From Incurvaria masculella (taxonomy: Eukaryota; Arthropoda; Insecta; Lepidoptera; Incurvariidae), in assembly GCA_946894095.1 (NCBI GenBank), contig OX335660.1, forward strand, positions 3,043,001 through 3,107,000: a stretch of 64,000 nt of DNA, written 5' to 3'. Every line of letters starts with the position of its first letter. The stretch's first letter is position 1. A model generated the notes under the pieces. That model searched no databases. It saw nothing but the letters and a program-made list of their open reading frames with translations, and was not told the DNA's origin. Below, one piece after another: positions 31,894-42,985 of the stretch. The position numbers and the translations under genes are program-made.

Positions 31894-32244
31894 GTGATAG
31901 TCTGGATTTTGGAGAAGGAACTTTTGTGGCGATAATTATTTAAAACTTGAAGGAGGTGAAATAGGGGGTGGAAGTTTATACGGAAAACTCATATAATATC
32001 CCACATCAGTCCACAATTAACTATGATTCAAAACGACATTGACCTGGGCGGTGCCGGGTACCTCAGCTAGTTGACTATAATATTACTAAATGTTGTAATC
32101 ACTCAGGAATTGTCCTATTTTCGTACTGAAAGATGTTTTATAGATTTATACTATATAAGCAATGTTTTGGGTATAAGTTCGTAATAATAACGACAATAGA
32201 TCTGCATTGAAATATTCCAGTGATGCAAGTTGAATAAGAATATT

Positions 32245-32362
32245 TTTTTATGTAACTAAATATGGATGGCCAATACCACACCTACTTTCATGATATTAGC
32301 CGATGCACGAACCCAACACTAAGTACTTACCCGAGTGGGATTAACCCTCCCACCACGGACGA
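32245..32362 (-). mobile_element. SINE-A tail fragment
   Basis: T-run, then ATGGATGGCCAATACCACAC and GATATTAGCC. The rest is deleted. Confidence 0.65.
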
Positions 32363-32531
32363 GAAAAGCAAGGAGATGTGCCATGTGATCGTTGCTCGTG
32401 ACTGCGTCATATGGACAAGTTGTGCGTATAGTCGCATGGGAATCCCGCCGCACGTGGCACGACACAATGTGCAAATGCGAATATTCTCCTGAAATGTGTT
32501 CGGCAAGTCCAGTACAAAAACCCTCTAACAC

Positions 32532-32958
32532 AGGGTTTCCTAACCCGGGGTCCGTGGTATCAGTGCTGGGGGTCCATATTTATATGATGACAATAAAACT
32601 GTGCGTGATGAATAAAAAAAATACATGTTTTTACTTTTTCTGTGGTAATAAATATAAAGTAGTGATTTTCAAAATGCCTTGTTTTCTTTTCTTTCGAGTG
32701 AGTTCGGAAGGGGTCCGTAATGACTGTGAAATGTGCTGAACTGTCTGCGTAAAAATAATACTAATGATAATAATAATAATAAAATAGTGATTATTATTAT
32801 TATTTTGTTATTTAGTTAATTTTGTCGGATCTATAGGTCTAAGCTTGATTGATTTTATTTGATAATTTGTATGTATGACTGTTTGAATCCAAAATAAACG
32901 AAAAAAAAAAGAAATCCCTTCAGGTTTCTATAAGTAAAGAAAGGTTAAGAAACCCTCG
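32532..32958. mobile_element. hAT-like MITE
   Basis: Inverted ends AGGGTTTCCTAACC and GGTTAAGAAACCCTCG, flanked by TCTAACAC (32524-32531) and TCTAATAC (32959-32966). This is an 8-bp duplication with one mismatch, as expected for hAT elements. The interior is AT-rich with (TAA)n-type runs. Confidence 0.55.
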
Positions 32959-32966
32959 TCTAATAC

Positions 32967-33532
32967 GTCTGCTTTTCTGTCTCAGATTGGGTTGGTAGTT
33001 TTAGAATATTAGAGAGAATATTGGGAGAAAATTGGAGATATCACATCGTCTGCCTTTCTTTATCGTAGCCTTTCTTTATCAACTAAGTAAGAAAGAGGAT
33101 CTACCGTTTTACGTGGAATCTGAAATACACACAAGTCGGCTCTAAAAAATGCACTGCACGAAATGCAGTGTCATTCTTTTAAGTGTCATACAGTGCCATA
33201 TATTTTCATTATTGCGAAATGCATTTGGGCGCGTGACGGCTATGCTATGTTCCAAACAGTCTCGATTCCTGCCTTAAGAGCAGGGAAATGTGGGCGGATG
33301 TAAACAGCTCATCAACTGTCCCCCGTCCTCCCGCCGGGAGACCGGAAAATGTCTCGTGACGTCACGACAAACTCAACTTTTTCGTTTCTTTTCGGGCCGA
33401 ACATGTCGTCAGCCCTGCGATTTACCTTCTGCGCCGCTTGTCATGTTTTGTGCGTTTTGATGGTGACAACTCCTTTTCCCCTTTATGGTGTTAAGGATGT
33501 TATACAATCTTATAATATACAATGTTTTTTTT
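32967..33532. other. unannotated DNA
   Basis: No gene. A GC-richer block at 33225-33480 holds a perfect CRE-like TGACGTCA at 33357-33364. Confidence 0.3.
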
Positions 33533-33833
33533 ACACAGAACGCAAAAAGTATTGCACTTTAAGGCACGAATTCGTCAAAAATATTAAATATAGCCATAGT
33601 AGTTGCAGCGAAAACATATTCACAATATCAGGTTTAATGGTTTCGTTGTAATTGCCGATTAGAAGTTTTACACAGTTAGATGGCGCTGTTATATAAAAAT
33701 CGTATTTAAATAAATTGTAACAAAACCAATAATCCTGAAATTGTGAAATTGTTTTCGCTGCAAGTAATATGACTATATTAAACTTTTATTATTAATTCGT
33801 GGCTTAAAGTGCAATACTTTTTGCGTTATGTGT
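33533..33833. mobile_element. foldback element with arms of about 125 bp
   Basis: Left arm 33533-33657 and right arm 33705-33833 are inverted. Matching blocks include CGCAAAAAGTATTGCACTTT, ACGAATT, ATATAG, TTGCAGCGAAAACA and TCAGG. No open frame; about 50 bp of loop. Confidence 0.75.
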
Positions 33834-33899
33834 GCAAACACCTTTATATGGGTCGGAACAGCCTTAAGGTGTCCCCTCGCATAATATATACGTAAACTT

Positions 33900-33959
33900 T
33901 CTTCATGCACAACGTATAAAATGATACGTTGTGAATTTTATACGCAGCGAATACGACTC
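33900..33959 (-). repeat. ACGTATAAT-rich element, end fragment
   Basis: The complement begins GAGTCGTATTCGCTGCGTAT, matching the left terminus of the complete copy at 41166. Confidence 0.6.
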
Positions 33960-34385
33960 TATTCATACGCTAATATACAACTAATTAGAAAACTCTCACA
34001 TGTCACAAATAAATAATATAGTTTTATTGATTGTCTTAAAAACACCAAGTACACACCTTTTCATAGAATTCAGGAAAACTGAAAAACAATATGGCTACCG
34101 AGGAAATTGGTCCGCTCAAAATTATGATGAATTCGGTTGCCGATAATATTATAACTTTGAAAATTGAATGAATTATTCATGACTGTTATCACAATTTCGG
34201 GGCGCCGCCGCCGCCATCGGCCTTCGATGTTTTGCGAAAGCCAATATCGCAGCTCATGTGAGGGGACGGAGGGGTGAGGTTATTTTCTGTGATTTGACAG
34301 GTTCGCAGGAAAAAAAAATGGAACAGAAAACGCAAAGCTGCAAGTCGAGGGACGCAACGTAACCTTAATGTTTAAAAATTGTAAA
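33960..34385. other. unannotated DNA
   Basis: No gene. 34199-34280 is GC-rich with a run of GCC trinucleotides. Confidence 0.3.
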
Positions 34386-35193
34386 AAAACCAACCGAAGG
34401 GTTCTGTACCATCGCACAAGATTTAAGGTGGCCCAACCCGGCGGCCTCAACTCATTTGCGGGCACGGTACAAAACCGTGCTGTTGCGCTCTGGGACCTTC
34501 TCTGTTTCTAAGAATAAGACAGGCTCCGTTATGAGGAAGATGCAACATGTCCACAAATAAGACAATGTGCATAGTGTATGATTTGGTAAGATTTACGAAA
34601 ATTTTAGTTTCAAAACGACTTATAGCTAAAAGTAAACCACGACCGCTGTAGTCAAAAATCTAACAAAAACCAAATAGATTATAAATCTTGATTAAACAAA
34701 CTATGTCTGATGACTAATCTTTTTAAGATGTTCTTACTTTATCATTGCGTAATCCACCTCCAAAGTAATTGCATAAAACGCGCGAAAAATCCGAACTTTC
34801 GGACGTTATAACTTGGAAACCAAACACAATTTTACAATGCCAATGGTCATCAGACATCTAGTTCAATCAAATAAAGCAATATTGAGCAAAATTTTGGATC
34901 TCTGACAAGAAATATAGGCGTGATCTTCTTTCCCCTTTTGTATGGGGAAATGAGCGGGTTGGGCCACCTTAATGCAAAAAAACACGTTTTTTGTTTAATT
35001 ATTTTCTAACTGTTTGATGTTATAGCGGCAAAAGAAATAAACGCTCTGTGAACATTTTAGCTGCCTACGTATTACGGTTCATGAGATACAGCCCTGTGGC
35101 AGGCAGACGGACGGACGGACGGATGGACGGATGGACAGCGGAGGCTTAGTAATAAGGTTCCGTTAGCACCGTTTGGATACGGAACCCTAAAAA
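34386..35193 (+). repeat. R repeat split by a TTAA MITE
   Basis: 34386-34422 and 34973-35193 together form one R repeat (start CGAAGGGTTCTGTACCATCG, (GGAC)n near 35108, end ACGGAACCCTAAAAAA). Confidence 0.85.
34427..34968 (-). mobile_element. TTAA-flanked MITE (family A), intact
   Basis: TTAA at 34423-34426 and 34969-34972, clean duplication inside the R repeat. Ends GGTGGCCCAACCCGGCGG and GCGGGTTGGGCCACC. It is the best boundary evidence for the family because the host repeat is known. Confidence 0.9.
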
Positions 35194-35256
35194 ACGATCC
35201 TTAACTTACAGCATGTTATCATCCAGGGCCGATTTTCCTCTTTAAACTATGCGTAA

Positions 35257-35528
35257 AAACCGAACAAGTGCGAGTCGGACTCGCACACGAAGGGTTCCGT
35301 ACAATCGTACAACATTTAACACACAAAAATCCCATTTCTTGTATAAGACCCCTTTGCCCCCTTTAATTTATATTTGTTTTTAATGTTCACTAGTTGTCGT
35401 TATAGCGGCAATATAAATAAATACTTCATTTCAGCTGTCTACCTATTACGGTTCACGAGATACGGCCTGCTGAGAGACGGATAGACGGACAGATAGCCCG
35501 CCGGAACCTTTGTGTACGAATCCTTTCT
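35257..35528 (+). repeat. R repeat, diverged copy
   Basis: CAAGTGCGAGTCGGACTCGC start, AGCGGCAATATAAATAAATA core, degenerate GGAC tract and a damaged end at GTGTACGAATCC. Confidence 0.75.
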
Positions 35529-35597
35529 TACATGGTAGTACTTTGAGGTACCACCATGGACGTGGCTCTCTGGAACTTGCATCCCTCATTTCTCCAA

Positions 35598-35965
35598 ATC
35601 CTACCTATAACCGGAGCACCCGCCGCAGAGAATCAGAGCACACCCTAGTGGTAGACATTAAGCCGTTGAGAACTAACCGTTTCTCAAACTAATTTCTCTG
35701 CCGCACCGCCAGGATATGGAACTGTCTGCCGGGCGGGTGCCTTTCCTCATACCTATAACCTGGGAGTCTTCAAGCGTAATTGGAACAAGCTCGATAGCTC
35801 AGCGGTTGTCCGCAAATCCGCTGGCATGGTGCCTCGCTGAGCGTGGTTTCGCGAGGCAAGGTGTTTTCGGGTTTTCTGAGCACCTTTGGTCCTCAGCACA
35901 CCCACCCATACCGGTTTTTCATAAAACCACTCATACCGGTTTTTCATAAAAAAAGTCTGAGTCTC
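35598..35965 (+). pseudogene. LINE ORF2 C-terminal fragment and tail
   Basis: Same family as 19.1 kb: encodes VVDIKPLRTNRFSN then a stop, and ICNCLPG-like sequence in a shifted frame. The tail block ACCGGTTTTTCATAAAA is repeated twice at the end. Confidence 0.6.
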
Positions 35966-36025
35966 TTAACACCTCAATGTTCTGTGGTCACTCCATCTTC
36001 TCGATACTCACCCATGCCATGACCA

Positions 36026-36055
36026 TTTCATTTCATTTCATTTCATTTTTATTCA
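36026..36055. repeat. (TTCAT)n simple repeat
   Basis: Short run of CATTT units. Confidence 0.7.
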
Positions 36056-36195
36056 TTCTATAGGTACATTACATACACTCAGATACGTCAGATGGTTGCA
36101 AGAAGTAACATACAAATATGCAATACACATCTCAGATCATATAAAAATGTATATTATTAAAAAGTTTTACTTTCATCATTATGAGCACAGTTAGC

Positions 36196-36365
36196 AGGGC
36201 AAGGTGAATTATAGTTTTAAATGGATTTCGAACCATTGAACCGCACTTATTCGTGACGAAATGCATTTATGCAGCTCAGATATGGAAGGAATGTCGTGCA
36301 TGAACGAGATTTGAACCCATGAACTGGCATGCAAGGTAAGTCCTTGCGCCCCTGAGCTACGATTT
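36196..36365 (-). mobile_element. SINE-A head fragment
   Basis: Contains the head-proximal part: CATGAACGAGATTTGAACCC and GCCCCTGAGCTACG. The body past 36196 is missing. Confidence 0.65.
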
Positions 36366-36711
36366 CTTAGCAATCTAAAAAAGTTATTTCAACACGCCTC
36401 TAAAATCGACTCCCTGAAACTAACGTCGTTCCTGAATGAACCAACGGTATAATTGTCGACGCAAGTATCACACGGCAGCATTCCACAAACGGAGTCTCTG
36501 CCTAACCCGATTACAGGACACCTTGATGATAGAGGCCTGCGCTGATTGTAAGGCTAAGCCCGAACTAAAAGGTCACCGCATTGTCGCAGGAGCCCAATGT
36601 TTGTGTAACACGGTAACACTATTGTCTAACGAAGACTTGTTTGAGTTTCGGGTTTTGTTCGTAAAGTTCGAATAAAGCCCCGCCTGCGAGTATTCAATAC
36701 GTTTTAGACTA

Positions 36712-37258
36712 GGAGGTCGCGACAAAAATGGTAACGATAACGTAAATGGCTGAAAACTGGGTTCACGGGATAAAGTACAACCCTCTGAAGCTAAATGTGT
36801 CAGTCTGCCTGTTCCAAGTGGTTGCGTTACGTAGATAAGGCGCCTGAAAAAGTAGTTATGGTGACAAAAAATACATATGATAAGGTAAATGGGTGCAAAT
36901 GACGAAGCATGAAAGTATCAATACATACTTGTTTAGCAATACAAAAACTGAACAAATCTTTGGTTGCATTTAGTAGTTATAGGCGATTTAGGTTACAGAT
37001 GTAACTTTAGGTATATTTAAGTATTTAATTAAGTAACCGTCTGGTTATTGTTGTATAATTAATAGGTATCAATGTTTCCAGATAATCAGTATATTCATCA
37101 GCAGGTACATACCAGCATCTATTTTATATAACCAATCTAGAAAACGCAACCACTTGGCACGGGCAGACCGACATATTTAGCATCAGAGGGTTGGTCTCTA
37201 ACATGTGAACCCAGATTCAGCCGTTTACCTTATCGTGACCAAAAATGTCGTGACCTCC
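36712..37258. mobile_element. 547-bp element with inverted arms of about 123 bp
   Basis: Arms 36712-36834 and 37137-37258 share GGAGGTC.CGACA, GGTAACGATAACGTAAA / complement, CTGGGTTCAC, CAACCCTCTGA.GCTAAAT and CCAAGTGGTTGCGTT. A third partial copy of the arm start lies inside at 36855-36900. No coding region; superfamily unknown. Confidence 0.75.
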
Positions 37259-37569
37259 CGGAATATTTAGTGTTTTTATGTATTTTGTGCGGAAGATTAT
37301 AATAACGGTGGAACATCTGTTGTGACGAGAAGATTTGTTTTAATTTAAACTTTATTTAAATGATTAATATCAACCTGATTTTGAGGACCGTGGAACCAAA
37401 CTGTTTGCTACCAACGAATAATTAAAGCAAACTAGAAGTACGCTTTAACTTGTTTTCTGATATTTCAGGTCTATATCATTGTTGGTATATAACAATTACA
37501 TACCTGATACTTTGAGATTACCGCGGTCGTTCAACATGTTTGAAAAATGTTACGGATTTTCACGCGCCG

Positions 37570-37750
37570 GGATTTGTTGTTAAAGCGGCAAAATAAATCC
37601 ACACTCTGTGAAATTTTCAGTTGCCTATTTAGTACGATTCATGAGATACAGCCGGACGGACGGCCGGACGGGCGGACGGATGAATGGATGGACGGACGGA
37701 CATCGGAGTCTTAGAAAAAGTGGCACCCTTTGGGTACGGAACCCTAAAAA
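37570..37750 (+). repeat. R repeat, 3' two-thirds
   Basis: TAAAGCGGCAAAATAAATCC, (GGAC)n and GGGTACGGAACCCTAAAAA are present; the palindromic start is missing. Confidence 0.75.
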
Positions 37751-37778
37751 CACAAGCGGACCCGGTAGGTAGACGTCC

Positions 37779-38015
37779 CTTTTTTATGCAACCTGACATG
37801 GATGGCTAATACCACACAACTACCGTTATGATATTAGCCCAATACACCACATTCCCGAAGAATTTAGGTGCCATGCCAGGACCTTCCCTTTATGGGCACG
37901 GCTACATTGAACTGGATGGAAAACACGGACAATTTTTCGTTGCCGCTTCAAACATAGTTTCATCCAATGCGGTGGCACCAACCCGGGCGGGCTTAACCCT
38001 ACCACCTAGTAGGGG
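37779..38015 (-). mobile_element. SINE-A, head-less copy
   Basis: Tail and body as in the 17-kb copy, ending at CTACCACCTAGTAGGGG; the tRNA-like head is lost. Confidence 0.8.
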
Positions 38016-38528
38016 TCCTATAGATACGTCGACACAGCGCCACCTACCGGGTCCAACGAGAGCTAAGAAAGATCCAGAGGAACCCATATGTTCAAAATAG
38101 ATAATTAAAATCGGCCAAGCCGTTAAGAAAAAAATATATATTACGAATACACGTATACGGGAATTTAATATTATTATATAGTTGTCATTGCAATACTAAT
38201 TCTGTTATTAAAACTATGGAAAACATATCAAATATCAACAGTATGGGCAATTACATCGAACTCTCCAATCTGATGCCCTTTGAGTAACTTTGAAAAAGTA
38301 ATCAAAAACCTATTAGTTGAATCGGTTCTTCCCATTACATTTGCCCATGACATTAAACTGTAAATGGGTGGAGGCGTTCACGTAAAATCGATGTGCGTTT
38401 CAATGTATTATGTCTAGGTACTTTCGGAAAATCGATAGGTATGGGGAGGTCACGAAGGTTGAATATTTGATGGATTTCAGAGTCGCTTCTATCGTTATGA
38501 AAGAAATTATTACGGTCAATGTGCTGTG
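38016..38528. other. unannotated AT-rich DNA
   Basis: No gene or repeat recognised. Confidence 0.3.
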
Positions 38529-38880
38529 TTTTTTTTTATCCTACCTGACATGGATGGCTAATACCACACAATTACCGTTTTGATATAAGCCCAATACACC
38601 ACATTCCCGATGGAATTAGGTGCCATGCACGACTAAATTGAATAAAACGGACAATTTTACATTGCCGCTTCGACCATCTTTTCATCCAATGCGATGGTAA
38701 AAGTGGCAACCTTAACTCTACCATTTAGTTGGGGAAGAAACCTACAATTCGCATTCGTGACAAAATGCACTTATCCAACTCGAAGAGGGAAATCAAGTGG
38801 TGCATGAACCGGGAAGAGATTGAACCCATGACCTCTGGCATGAGAAGCAAGTCCCCGCGCCGCTGGCCTTCGATCCGCCA
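38529..38880 (-). mobile_element. SINE-A copy with internal deletions
   Basis: Tail, shortened body and head (GATTGAACCCATGACCTCTG, CGCGCCGCTGG). Confidence 0.75.
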
Positions 38881-38967
38881 TATAAGACCAAAATAAATTC
38901 TAGATTTTGTACACTTTTTTTGCCGTGAATTTACTGATCTTTCAGAAAAAAAACATACATATAGAAC

Positions 38968-39042
38968 TGATGTTGAGAGTGGATTTTCAATACATTCCAT
39001 ACTACGTTTGTATGGGAGCGCAATTTTTCAACGGGCACACTT
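38968..39042. repeat. half-copy of the TTAA foldback family
   Basis: GAGTGGATTTTCAA, ACTACGTTTGTATGGGAG and CAATTTTTCA match the right arm of the element at 62573-62982. Confidence 0.45.
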
Positions 39043-39185
39043 ATTTCAAGTCAAATAAAAATTAGAAACATCAGGAGCGAACTTAGAACTTTATTGAATA
39101 CAGACTTGTGTAATGTTTATGTGTATGTGTGTACCAAATATTTCATTATTAAAACCCAACCTATCCCCACAAAATTTCAAACACC

Positions 39186-39290
39186 CAAAGGTTGACTGGA
39201 AGAAATATCTTCGAGGGATAAGCCCGCCTTCGCGTCCTGCGTATTATGGTTATTGCACTGTACTTTCATCATCAGACTTTAAACGAATTG
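39186..39290 (+). mobile_element. LINE 3'-end fragment
   Basis: AAAGGTTGACTGGAAGAAAT, GGGATAAGCCCGCCT and TTATTGCACTGTACTTTC; same untranslated block as at 48.45 and 49.76 kb. Confidence 0.5.
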
Positions 39291-39820
39291 GAATTCACCA
39301 TTGTCGTTTCACAGTTCATCTGTACGATATGTGACGGCAGACAATACGCCGCCCATGGCCACACAATACCTAATGACAGATAAATAAACAGAGCAATATC
39401 ATCAAAATAGCGAAGGTCTAGCGAAATGTCATGTTGGGGATATGACCAGAGGTCGCTAGTTTCGCGCCCAGTCTTGTTTAGACCCCTCGCCGTAAAATGA
39501 GAACATAACGGCACTTAGTTGCGTGATACTATGCGGACAGGCTAATCGGAGCCACGCAAAGTTCAGGCATTTCGTCCAGGAGTTTAAAAGTTTCCATGGC
39601 GAATGGTTGTTTTATGATTAGAGTGGAAAACTCGGAAAAGTTATGGACATGTTTATTGAAAAAAACGCCGGAATTGACAACGGTAATTTTCAACGCACTT
39701 CATCCTCTGCACAAATATGTTTCTTATTTTGTCGGAGATTATAAAATAAACCGTCCTCTTTGTGCTTAAAAATTATTAAAACTGCTGGTCAATTAACTGC
39801 TAGTGCTTAGAAATATTTTA
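39291..39820. other. unannotated DNA
   Basis: No gene. Nothing distinctive apart from moderate G+C. Confidence 0.3.
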
Positions 39821-40002
39821 AAACTACTGAACCGATTTTGATAAAAAAAATATGGGACCAACTAGAACGTTTACCCTTTCGAACAAAAAAGAATTTTCCA
39901 AATCGGATCAGGGGTCTCCGAGTAATCGGTGAACATACATAAAAAAAAAAAAGATTCCGACGAATCGAGAACTTCCTCCTTTTTTTTAAGTCGGTTAAAA
40001 AT
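39821..40002. repeat. dispersed ACCGACTT-type repeat
   Basis: AACCGATTTTGATAAAA, then AAGATTCCGACGAATCGAGA and AAGTCGGTTAAAA; related to 8.2, 20.0 and 55.2 kb. Confidence 0.5.
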
Positions 40003-40505
40003 GTGACGGCAATAGATTCCTATGGACGATCCCATTTTTTTTCCCTAAAGGGGCGTTCATGTAGATGAAGCCACAGTAGTTCGTAGCTATTTCTGCTATA
40101 ACTCCTCAAAAAAATGTCCGTGCTCTTGTTAGTTTGTCGGCGTAGTAGCTTGCAAGCGTGTGCCCTAAATACGTCAAGGGGTGTGTCATCTTTCTAACAA
40201 ATTGCTCCAGTGGCACCACGGCTGTAGACTTGCCTAAGTGCGAATAAATATGCATGTAGTCATATAACCGTCAATTCGTTTTATGAATAGCCAGATCATA
40301 AGCGAGCCTATCATCACGCCGGTCCCCGGAGGCGTCACCAGAGACGATGGAACGTCATACGTTTCGATCATAGCGTACCTCTCCAGGTCATTTCTGCATT
40401 TTAACGTGGCTTATGGCGTACGCCAGGATCTTTTAATGTGCGCTACGACTCCCATTACTTTTAGAGGGGCTGCGAATATCTTGTATATTCGTACACCCGT
40501 TCATA
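40003..40505. other. unannotated DNA
   Basis: No gene recognised. An open frame at 40283-40627 runs into the next SINE and is not convincing. Confidence 0.3.
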
Positions 40506-40788
40506 TTTTTTATTGTAAGTGTACATGGATGGCTAATACCACACGTGATATAAGCCCAACAAACCGCATTCCAGAGGGAATTCGTAGCCATGCCAGAAAC
40601 TTCCCTTTACATGCACGACTACATTGAACTGAATGAAAAAGACGGACAAGTTTTCATAGCCGCATCGACCATTTTTCATCCAAACCACCCGGGCAGGCTA
40701 GTAGGGGAAGGGACCTACAGGGACGGGGATTTGAACCTAGACCTCTGGCATGCAAGCCAAGTCCCCGTGCCACTAAGCTACGAGGCGC
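40506..40788 (-). mobile_element. SINE-A, shortened copy
   Basis: T-run, CATGGATGGCTAATACCACA, reduced body and a good head (GGATTTGAACCTAGACCTC, CCACTAAGCTACGAGG). Confidence 0.8.
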
Positions 40789-41030
40789 TTATGTTGGGCT
40801 AATATGACAGACATATACAGTTACATAAAAAAATGTTCTTAATTCTGTCTTACTTTACTCTGTGTTTCTAAGATATGGTTGTATGTTGTAATATTGTAAG
40901 TATTAAAACAAGTGTAAGTAGGTAAATGATTTGTCGATATTATTTCATAACCAATACGAATTTAAATGGTTATGTGATTTAATATGAAATAATGTGAAAT
41001 AACGAAAAGTAAGTAAAAATCAAACTTAAA

Positions 41031-41975
41031 AACCGGCCAAGTGCGAGGCGGACTCGCACACGAAGGGTTCCTTACCATCGTACCAGATTGAACAAAAAAA
41101 GACACATTTTTTGTATGGGGCCCCCTTTAATTATGATGATTTTTTAATTTTAACCTATTTGTTATGAGTCGTATTCACTACGTATAATATTCACAACGTA
41201 TAATAGTATTTTTTTCCAAAAAATGAAAACCACGCATATCGTATAATATTCACAACGTATAATGTTATACGTTGTGCATGAGTTTAAAAATAAAATCAAC
41301 TCTTTGCATCATGCAGAAAGCCTAATAGTCACAACGTATAATATTCCTAACATAATTAAAAAAAAAAAGAAAACCATGCAGAACGTATAATATACCAAGA
41401 AGCACTGCATAAAGCGCCCTAATAACGATACATTTTAGGCTGATATTGCTACGAATCGATATTTGTTGAAGAGTAACAATTTGCTACAACGCTAATTGAG
41501 ACGGTCGAAAAGTCGCGTTCGAGTATACGCTTTAAAAGTATATTCATAAGGGCGCTTATGGTATGAAAAGTTTTTGGATTATATGATATGCATGGTTTTC
41601 TTTTTTTGTTAAATAAAGATCATAATATTATACGTTGTGACTATTATACGTTATGCATGGAGAAATAAGAAATGTTATTTTTTAAACTTCTTCATGCACT
41701 ACGTATACAATTATACGATCTGCCGATTATACGTTGTGCATGGTTTTAAAATTTTGTTAAAATATGACATTATACGATCTGCATATTAGACGTTCTGCCG
41801 TTCCCCCTTTGTTATTATAGCGGTAAAATAAATACACACTCTGTAAATATCAGCTTCCTACCTATTACGGCTCATGAGATACAGCCCTGTGACAGACGGA
41901 CGAACGGACGGACGGACGGACGGAGGCTTAGTGATAGGGTTCTGCTGGCACCCTTTGAGTACGGAACCCTAAAAA
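41031..41975 (+). repeat. R repeat split by another element
   Basis: 41031-41165 and 41816-41975 form one R copy (ACCGGCCAAGTGCGAGGCGG start, GAGTACGGAACCCTAAAAA end). Confidence 0.85.
41166..41807 (+). mobile_element. ACGTATAAT-rich element, complete, 642 bp
   Basis: Target duplication TTTGTTAT on both sides (41158-41165, 41808-41815). Ends GAGTCGTATTCACTACG and GTTCTGCCGTTCCCCC, not inverted repeats of each other. The interior repeats ACGTATAAT and its complement many times. No coding sequence. An 8-bp duplication suggests hAT-type integration, but no hAT termini are seen. Confidence 0.7.
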
Positions 41976-42438
41976 TTAAAAAAAAATTACATTAATTTCA
42001 GTCATAAGAGATGTCACTCTGAAATAACATGTACTTGCAAGTAGCACAATTATATTCATAATCATTCACAAAAATGGGTACTCACTCAAATGTGCTCACA
42101 CACGTTCGGTAATAATAGTAAACTAAAGAGTATTCTGTTCGCCGTATACGGAGTAAGTGCGTTTTTATAGCGCCCCGTAAAAATAAGGGGCCTCAGTTTT
42201 ATAGTCGACAGAGCCATCTACATATCGCTGACCTAACTGTTCTGGTGTGAAAACGGCTTTATATCGCACTTCCAGGCGAACATACTCGTCGCTTGTCTCG
42301 TGTATTGCCGAAGGTAGGAATACATGTAAGTATGTATTGAAGGTAGGAATATAAGTATTGTCAGGAGAGGGATGTGCTTGAATAGATTGCGAAATTGTTT
42401 ATTCAAAACTGTATTATTTTCGCACACTTGAACATTAA
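41976..42438. other. unannotated AT-rich DNA
   Basis: No gene. GTAGGAATA-type duplication at 42313-42354. Confidence 0.3.
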
Positions 42439-42985
42439 TTTCAAAGGGGACGCATCATAGAGTCCAAAAAGCACAAAGTCCAAAACCCATACCGTCCAAA
42501 ACACTTATGAATACGAATATTTTTAATTTGATTAGGTTAGGTTAGGTTAGGTTAGGTTATATGGATATTATAAAACACACGCACACAGTGCTTGATATTA
42601 ATATTGCAAATTGTTTTCGGGACTCACCATGCTTACCTTTTTGTATAATATTGTTTAATGTGAATCTATAGTTATAGCAAAAGTAATGTAAGTGTAACTG
42701 CAAAAAACATATCAAATGATACTACAAGTATCTACTCCCAATAAGGTTGGTCACCCAGGGAGGAAAATGACCACAAACTCAAAACCTCTAAGGTTGAAAG
42801 AGGCCTAAGCCCTGCAGTGGGTGGCCCGAGAGCGATATAAGATAACCTTAGGTCAAATAGTAATGTTTGTGCTGGAAAGTCTTAAATAATAATAATAATA
42901 ATACACATGAAAAATACATACTTTTGGACATTCTGGGTTTTGGACCTTATGCTTTTTGGACTTTATGAAGGCGACCCATTTCAAA
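42439..42985. mobile_element. inverted-repeat element with GTCCAAAA triplets and internal telomere repeats
   Basis: Arms 42439-42502 and 42921-42985 are about 80% complementary and each holds three GTCCAAAA words. (TTAGG)5 lies at 42532-42556. 42770-42845 resembles the 3' end of an RTE-type LINE (AGGCCTAAGCCCTGCAGTGG). No open frame. Confidence 0.65.
42532..42556 (+). repeat. interstitial (TTAGG)5
   Basis: Five exact copies of the insect telomere repeat. Confidence 0.9.

Larger units (their letters stand above)
30748..32070 (+). mobile_element. Lep1-type Helitron interrupted by LINE tails
   Basis: Left part 30748-30839 (AAATTATAAATAAGAAAGTAA, AACCACTGAACC). Right part 31894-32070 ends GGTACCTCAGCTAG before T. 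The middle is two LINE 3' fragments in opposite orientation. Confidence 0.7.

Noticed and set aside
33357..33364. CRE palindrome TGACGTCA as a promoter
   Set aside because: One site, no gene start nearby that I can support.
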